Shown here: positions 59,803 through 64,000 of the stretch, piece after piece
Layout: each line of letters starts with the position of its first letter
Position numbering within the stretch: position 1 is the stretch's first letter
Source: Sphingobium estronivorans
Lineage (GTDB): Bacteria > Pseudomonadota > Alphaproteobacteria > Sphingomonadales > Sphingomonadaceae
Direction: 5' to 3'
Length of the DNA: 64,000 nucleotides
Assembly: GCF_008692605.1 (NCBI RefSeq)
Contig: NZ_LFCT01000003.1
Coordinates: 1 to 64,000 of the forward strand
The notes under the pieces: model-generated
Told to the model about the DNA's origin: nothing
Database searches by the model: none
Seen by the model: the letters and a program-made list of their open reading frames with translations, nothing else
Translations under genes and position numbers: made by a program

Positions 59803-61314
59803 TCACGCCAGCCCACGCTGGACAAATTCGATGACGATCAGCAGCAGGCACAGCGCCGCCAGCCCGCCGCTCGCCCCCGCAAACCATTTCAGCCGCTGCT
59901 TTTCCGCCGCGACCACCGCCGTGCCGACCGTCTGGCTGATCGATCCGATCACCGACACGCCCAGCGCCTTCTCCAGCCGCGCCGCATTGGGGAAACCGCC
60001 CTTCAACTGCGCCATCGCAAAGGCCGCGCCGATCCCCGCGCCCAGCCCCAGGACCAGCACGCCCAGCAACAGGAGCGGCCGATTGGGGGCCGCCGGAGCC
60101 GTGGGCAGGTTCGGCGGATTGATGACGCGGAACTGGACCTGTCCGGTTTCCGTCTTCACATCGCCGCGCAGGCGGATTTCCTCGCGATCGGCGAGCATCT
60201 TGTCATATTGGGTCTTGAGCACCTCATAATCGCGATCGAGCTTTTCCTGCTCGGCGGACAAGCCCGGCTCATCGCTCTGGCGCGAGGTCATGGCATTGAG
60301 GTCAGCCTGCAACTGCGCCTTGCGGGCGGAAAGCCCCTGCACCGTCGCGGCGCGCTCCGCCTGCATCGACCGGATCGACAGATAGGCGGGATTGGGCGTG
60401 CCCGCCGCCGTGCCACTTCCCTGACCGCGCAGCAGATTGACCTGCCGCTGCGCCGCGATCACATCGGGATGGTCGCTGGTGAAGCCGCGCGCCCGCATCG
60501 ACGCCAGGTCGGCCTGCGCCTGAGCAAGCGCCGAAGGGCCGCCCGAAGCCCCCATGCCGGGCAAGGTTTGCGGCGTCCCCGCCAACTGCCCGTTCATCGC
60601 CGCCAGAGCGCTCTGCGCCTGCACGAGTTGCGAATCGATATTGTTGATTTCCTGCCGGGCGGCATCCATGCGCTGTCCGATCGAACCCGCGCCGGGCAAC
60701 ATTCCGGCATAGCGCTGCTCGAACTCGACGCGGCGCTGCTCGGCGGCGGCGAGTTGCTTGCCGCGGCCCGCCAGTTGCTGGTCGAGGAAAGCAAGGCTCT
60801 GCTTCGTCTCGACCTTGTCGGAAGACAGGTTGGTTTCCTGAAAAATGTCGACCAGCTTTTGCACGATCTGCTGCGAGATGCGCGCGTTGGCGCCGTCCGA
60901 CAGTCCCGAATCCGCCCAGGTCGCGCTGATGTCGATCATGCTCGGATCGAGTTGCGCCACCACGGTGATGCCTTCGCGCAGCTTCGTGATCTTCGCCGCC
61001 ACGTCGCGCGGGCCGTCAACCGTGCGGCTGAGGTCGGTTTCCCTGACCACCCGGTCCAGATTGTCCGTGCTGGCCAGCGTCTGGCGCACCCGGTCCAGAT
61101 CCTGTTGCGACTGGACCTGGGTGATGCCGACCTTGTCCTCCAGCAGCGACTGGGTGTTCACATAGACCCGCGCCTTGGACTCATAGCTGTTGGGGATGAG
61201 CGCCACGCCCAGCCAGCCCAGCAGGCACACGCCCCAGGCAACCCCCAGCGCCAGCCAGCGCCGGGTCCAGATGCCGTGCAGGATGACCAGCAGTTCGTCG
61301 ACCAGCGCCGCCAT
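59803..61314 (-). CDS. XrtA-associated chain-length determinant (Wzz-like)
   Basis: A 503-residue inner-membrane polysaccharide co-polymerase. A membrane segment at about residues 22-42 follows the short Wzz start. A long periplasmic coiled coil comes next (KQLAAAEQRRVEFEQRYAG and EKLDRDYEVLKTQYDKML). A second membrane span follows NPPNLPTAPAAPNRP (about 410-435), and a third ends the protein. Matches the TIGR03007 type. ATG 61314 is one base after the exporter stop. Confidence 0.92.
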   Translation of the reverse strand: MAALVDELLVILHGIWTRRWLALGVAWGVCLLGWLGVALIPNSYESKARVYVNTQSLLEDKVGITQVQSQQDLDRVRQTLASTDNLDRVVRETDLSRTVDGPRDVAAKITKLREGITVVAQLDPSMIDISATWADSGLSDGANARISQQIVQKLVDIFQETNLSSDKVETKQSLAFLDQQLAGRGKQLAAAEQRRVEFEQRYAGMLPGAGSIGQRMDAARQEINNIDSQLVQAQSALAAMNGQLAGTPQTLPGMGASGGPSALAQAQADLASMRARGFTSDHPDVIAAQRQVNLLRGQGSGTAAGTPNPAYLSIRSMQAERAATVQGLSARKAQLQADLNAMTSRQSDEPGLSAEQEKLDRDYEVLKTQYDKMLADREEIRLRGDVKTETGQVQFRVINPPNLPTAPAAPNRPLLLLGVLVLGLGAGIGAAFAMAQLKGGFPNAARLEKALGVSVIGSISQTVGTAVVAAEKQRLKWFAGASGGLAALCLLLIVIEFVQRGLA

Positions 61315-61315
61315 G

Positions 61316-61960
61316 TCAGAACATGCTTTCGGGAATGATGATGACATCGCCCGGCGCCAGCATGACATTCGCCTTGCTGTCGCCGCGTTTCAGCAGGTCG
61401 CCGATGCGGACCTGATATTCCTGCTGCTTGCCCGTATCCCGGTTGAAACGGACCAGCCGCGCCTTGTTGCCTGCGGCATATTCGCTGAGGCCGCCGACGG
61501 AGATCATCGCATCCAGCAACGTCATATTCGCGCGGAACGGGATCGAGGCGGGCTTTTCCGTCGCGCCGACGATCCGCACCTGCTGACTGAACGTGCCGGA
61601 GAAATTGTTGACGATCACCGACACCAGCGGATTTTCGATATATTTGGACAGGGCGATCTTCAGATCGTCGGCCAGTTGCTTCGGCGTCTTGCCGACAGCG
61701 GGCATGTCCGAAATCAGCGGCGTGGTGATGCGTCCGTCCGGCCGCACCTGGACCTTCGCGCCCAGATCCGGGTTGCGCCACACGAAGATGGTGAGGTCAT
61801 CCAGCGGACCGATCACATATTCCTCGCCCGGCCCTTCCTGCGTCGAGACGAAGGCGGCCGGTGGCAATTTCGGCGCGCCGCCACCCGAAGCACAGCCTGA
61901 AAGGATCAGGGCAGGCAGCGATGCGCCGATCAAAGCCCGGGAAACCGACACGAAACGCAT
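61316..61960 (-). CDS. XrtA-associated polysaccharide export lipoprotein (Wza/GumB-like)
   Basis: A 214-residue outer-membrane lipoprotein with lipobox Cys23 (ILSGC). The poly-export domain starts at EYVIGPLDDLTIFVW and is followed by one SLBB-like part (VRIVGATEKPASIPFR) ending in MLAPGDVIIIPESMF. It forms the export channel of the capsule or exopolysaccharide. GAGGTGAAG precedes ATG 61960. The 133-base gap before it, rich in A and T, is where the main operon's promoter probably lies. Confidence 0.92.
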   Translation of the reverse strand: MRFVSVSRALIGASLPALILSGCASGGGAPKLPPAAFVSTQEGPGEEYVIGPLDDLTIFVWRNPDLGAKVQVRPDGRITTPLISDMPAVGKTPKQLADDLKIALSKYIENPLVSVIVNNFSGTFSQQVRIVGATEKPASIPFRANMTLLDAMISVGGLSEYAAGNKARLVRFNRDTGKQQEYQVRIGDLLKRGDSKANVMLAPGDVIIIPESMF

Positions 61961-62093
61961 GTTCTTCACCTCTTGCCACGACCGCGCGCCGACGACCGCC
62001 AAAGAGACAAGGCAAGTCAGCCAGCACAGGGCTTTGACCGCCTTCTTGCCCGCAAAGGGTAAAAATAGCGTTAGGAGTCAAGTTATTGGCAAA

Positions 62094-63326
62094 TCAGCCA
62101 AGTAATAGCTCTCGGGGACTTGGATGCCCCAGAAAAGCGGCAGGGCTGGCGGAGGCGCCATAGGCCCCTGCCAGGAAGATCGCGATCAGATCGCCCTCTT
62201 CCACTGGCGGCAATGCAATCTTGTCGCCCAGTCTGTCGATCGGAGTGCAGAGGCAGCCCACGACCGTCACGGCTTCCTGCGCCGGGGCCTCCCCGAATCG
62301 GTTGGCAACGGCGATGGGATAGTTACGCCGGACCACCGTGCCGAAATTGCCGCTGGCGGCCAGCTGATGGTGCAGCCCGCCATCGACCACGACAAAGGTT
62401 TCGCCCTGGCTTTTCTTCACATCGACCACGCGGGTCAGGTAGACGCCCGCCTCCCCCACCAGCCAGCGGCCCAGTTCCATGGCGAACTCACTGCCCCGGA
62501 GGATGTCGGCGCATCCGTCCAGCACGGTCCCCAATGCCTGCCCGATGGGCCGAATATCCAGCCGCTCGTCCCCCGGAAAATAGGGAATGCCGAACCCGCC
62601 GCCCAGATTGACCAGCGGCGGCGTCGCGCCCACCGCCTCGGACAGTCGGGTCGCAAGGCCGATGGTCGCCGCCTGCGTCTCGATCAGCGCGTCCGCGCCC
62701 AAAGCCTGGCTCCCGGCGAAGATATGCCATCCGCGCCAGTCGGCCCCGGCATCGATCACCCAGCGGGCCAGATCGGCCGCCCGCTCCGCATCCACGCCAA
62801 AGGGCTTGGCGCCGCCGCCCATGCGCATGCCGGAGCCTTTCAGGTCGAAATCCGGGTTCACCCGCACCGCCAGCCGGGGCGTCTTGCCGCGCCGCTCGCC
62901 CAAGGCAACCGCCCGCCGCGCCTCGCCTTCCGACTCCAGATTGATCGTCGCACCGCTGTCGATGGCAACGATCAGTTCATCGTCGCGCTTCCCCGGTCCG
63001 GCGAAGCTGACATGCGCAGCGTTCATGCCCGCTTCCAGCGCGCGCGTCAGTTCGCCGCCCGACGCCACGTCGAAGCCGTCGACCAGCCGCGCCATCCGCT
63101 CCAGCAAGGGGGCATAAGGATTCGCCTTCACCGCATAATGCAGCGACAGGATGGAGGGCATGGCGTCACGCAGGGCGCGCACCTGCGCCTCCACGATTCC
63201 CATGTCATAGACGAAAAGCGGCGTGTCGCCCGCATCGTCGACCAGGCTGGCCGCACCGCAGCCGCCGATCAGCAGCATCCCCTCCTCGCCGGAAAAAAAC
63301 GGCGGGATCGGTCCCATCGGCTTCAT
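62094..63326 (-). CDS. PLP-dependent decarboxylase of the XrtA system
   Basis: A 410-residue fold III PLP enzyme like diaminopimelate or ornithine decarboxylase. The PLP Lys is in LHYAVKANPYAPLL; GGGFGIPYF binds the phosphate; VGCLCTPIDRLGD holds the active-site Cys. It matches the exosortase A-linked decarboxylase (TIGR03099 type). With the AMP-ligase before it, it may make a carrier-bound amine for the polymer. It overlaps the ligase gene by four bases (ATGA). Confidence 0.92.
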   Translation of the reverse strand: MKPMGPIPPFFSGEEGMLLIGGCGAASLVDDAGDTPLFVYDMGIVEAQVRALRDAMPSILSLHYAVKANPYAPLLERMARLVDGFDVASGGELTRALEAGMNAAHVSFAGPGKRDDELIVAIDSGATINLESEGEARRAVALGERRGKTPRLAVRVNPDFDLKGSGMRMGGGAKPFGVDAERAADLARWVIDAGADWRGWHIFAGSQALGADALIETQAATIGLATRLSEAVGATPPLVNLGGGFGIPYFPGDERLDIRPIGQALGTVLDGCADILRGSEFAMELGRWLVGEAGVYLTRVVDVKKSQGETFVVVDGGLHHQLAASGNFGTVVRRNYPIAVANRFGEAPAQEAVTVVGCLCTPIDRLGDKIALPPVEEGDLIAIFLAGAYGASASPAAFLGHPSPRELLLG

Positions 63327-64000
63327 GCGGCATGCTCCCGCGCCAGCGCCACGCGGTCGATCTTGCCATTGGGATTGCGGGGAAATTCGGACAGCATGAC
63401 GATCTCGCGCGGTTGCATGAAATTGGGCAGCTCGGCCTTCAGCCGCGCCTCGACCTTCGCCTTTAGTTCGGGAACCGTCCCGCGCAACAGCAACAACACC
63501 GCCTGCCCCAGCCGTTCGTCCCTGACACCCAGCGCGACGGCCTCGGCCACGCCTTCGACAGCGACGGCGGCTTCCTCGATCTCGGTCGGGCTGATGCGGT
63601 TGCCCGCCGACTTGATCATCGCGTCGTCACGCCCGACGAAATAGAGCAGGCCTTGCGCGTCCCGCCGCACGGTATCGCCCGACCATACCGCCACGCCGCC
63701 ATAGCGGGAAGCCGCCGGCGCCGGTTTGAACCGCTCCGCCGTGCGGGCGGCATCCTGCCAATAGCCCTGCGCCACCAGCGGCCCGCAATGCACCAGCTCA
63801 CCCGGCTCATCATCGTCGGTCAGGCTGCCATCGGGCCGCACCACCAATATTTCGGCGTGGGGAATGGCCGACCCCATGCTGTCGGGATGGCTCTCCACCA
63901 GCGCGGGCGGCAAATAGGTCGAGCGGAACGCTTCGGTCAGCCCATACATGGGATAGAGATCCGCGTTGGGAAACAGCGCCCGCAACTTCGCCACCAGAGG
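63323..64000 (-). CDS. XrtA-associated acyl-CoA ligase/AMP-ligase, C-terminal part
   Basis: A partial gene: 225 codons are present and the 5' end lies beyond the window. The visible part holds LYPMYGLTEAF (the A5-like motif), ELVHCGPLVAQGYW, VWSGDTVRRDAQGLLYFVGRDD with the conserved Asp and Arg, and the catalytic Lys near the end in RNPNGKIDRVAL. It activates a carboxylic acid as an acyl-adenylate. Its place before the PLP decarboxylase matches the exosortase A AMP-ligase (TIGR03098 type). Confidence 0.9.
   Translation of the reverse strand, partial: PLVAKLRALFPNADLYPMYGLTEAFRSTYLPPALVESHPDSMGSAIPHAEILVVRPDGSLTDDDEPGELVHCGPLVAQGYWQDAARTAERFKPAPAASRYGGVAVWSGDTVRRDAQGLLYFVGRDDAMIKSAGNRISPTEIEEAAVAVEGVAEAVALGVRDERLGQAVLLLLRGTVPELKAKVEARLKAELPNFMQPREIVMLSEFPRNPNGKIDRVALAREHAA

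Noticed and set aside
59032..61338. 768-codon plus-strand frame opposite the kinase and chain-length genes
   Set aside because: Antisense to XrtA genes with clear motifs; the Gln/Arg/His-rich composition is typical of a shadow frame.
1..64000. Phage, insertion sequences, CRISPR arrays or toxin-antitoxin pairs
   Set aside because: I looked for transposases, integrases, regular spacer repeats and small paired genes and found none that can be supported.

Overview
This is a continuous stretch of GC-rich chromosome from an alphaproteobacterium, most likely a member of the Sphingomonadaceae (Sphingobium/Sphingomonas type). The evidence is a ctrA gene with a cluster of GANTC sites upstream, DUF2849 and DUF934 genes linked to cysI and cysH, UPF0262 beside dnaB, and a complete exosortase A (XrtA) exopolysaccharide locus. 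I see no transposase, integrase, phage gene, CRISPR array or rRNA. Genus is inference.

Layout. 1-24 is the 3' end of a tRNA, probably Asn. 167-3940 holds a ParA ATPase, a ribbon-helix-helix protein and a SPOR lipoprotein in one operon, divergent from a Sel1/SPOR protein. 4011-5965 holds a DUF1338 dioxygenase-like protein and purU. 5966-6551 is mostly non-coding, with one candidate membrane microprotein. 6552-10315 (minus) holds DUF2093, a nitronate monooxygenase-like protein, a glycosyltransferase and an alpha/beta hydrolase. 10356-13224 holds selO and an astD-like dehydrogenase. 13321-17254 is a tightly coupled assimilatory sulfate-reduction operon (cobA, DUF2849, cysI, DUF934, APS-type cysH). 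A MAPEG protein converges on dnaB. 19427-22438 (plus) holds UPF0262, a degenerate GH25 protein, cdd, dcd and a PPP-type phosphatase. 22451-25829 is an ECF sigma/anti-sigma pair divergent from a secreted subtilase and a Gly/Ser-rich exported protein. A PilZ protein then converges on ctrA. 27597-30050 holds a LysR regulator, a pirin and wrbA. 30140-40959 is mixed housekeeping: an acyltransferase, an RluA-type synthase, arfB, the free-Met-sulfoxide reductase, a PAS-GGDEF-EAL protein, bpt, ilvA, a 3-hydroxyisobutyrate dehydrogenase-like enzyme and an exported amidohydrolase.

41030-64000, all on the minus strand, is one exopolysaccharide supercluster. Reading in transcription order, the conserved XrtA part runs as follows: AMP-ligase (cut by the window end), PLP decarboxylase, Wza-like exporter, chain-length protein, CpsD-like kinase, outer-membrane barrel, AAA ATPase, deacetylase, FemAB-like protein, TIGR03087-type glycosyltransferase, exosortase-EpsI fusion and amidotransferase. 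After it come an initiating sugar-phosphate transferase, a GT2, a zinc-ribbon methyltransferase, a flippase, a GT4-like enzyme, an FkbM methyltransferase and a GT-C-like membrane protein. Most of these genes overlap by 1-4 bases, so they are probably translationally coupled. No PEP-CTERM substrate protein is seen in the window.

The most interesting signals are: a perfect 14-bp palindrome that may be a bidirectional ECF promoter; six GANTC sites in 80 bp upstream of ctrA; a GH25 protein lacking both catalytic aspartates; a ParA/RHH pair bracketed by two SPOR proteins; a nitronate monooxygenase with a cysteine-rich tail; a candidate 29-residue membrane protein; and paired operator repeats between LysR and pirin.
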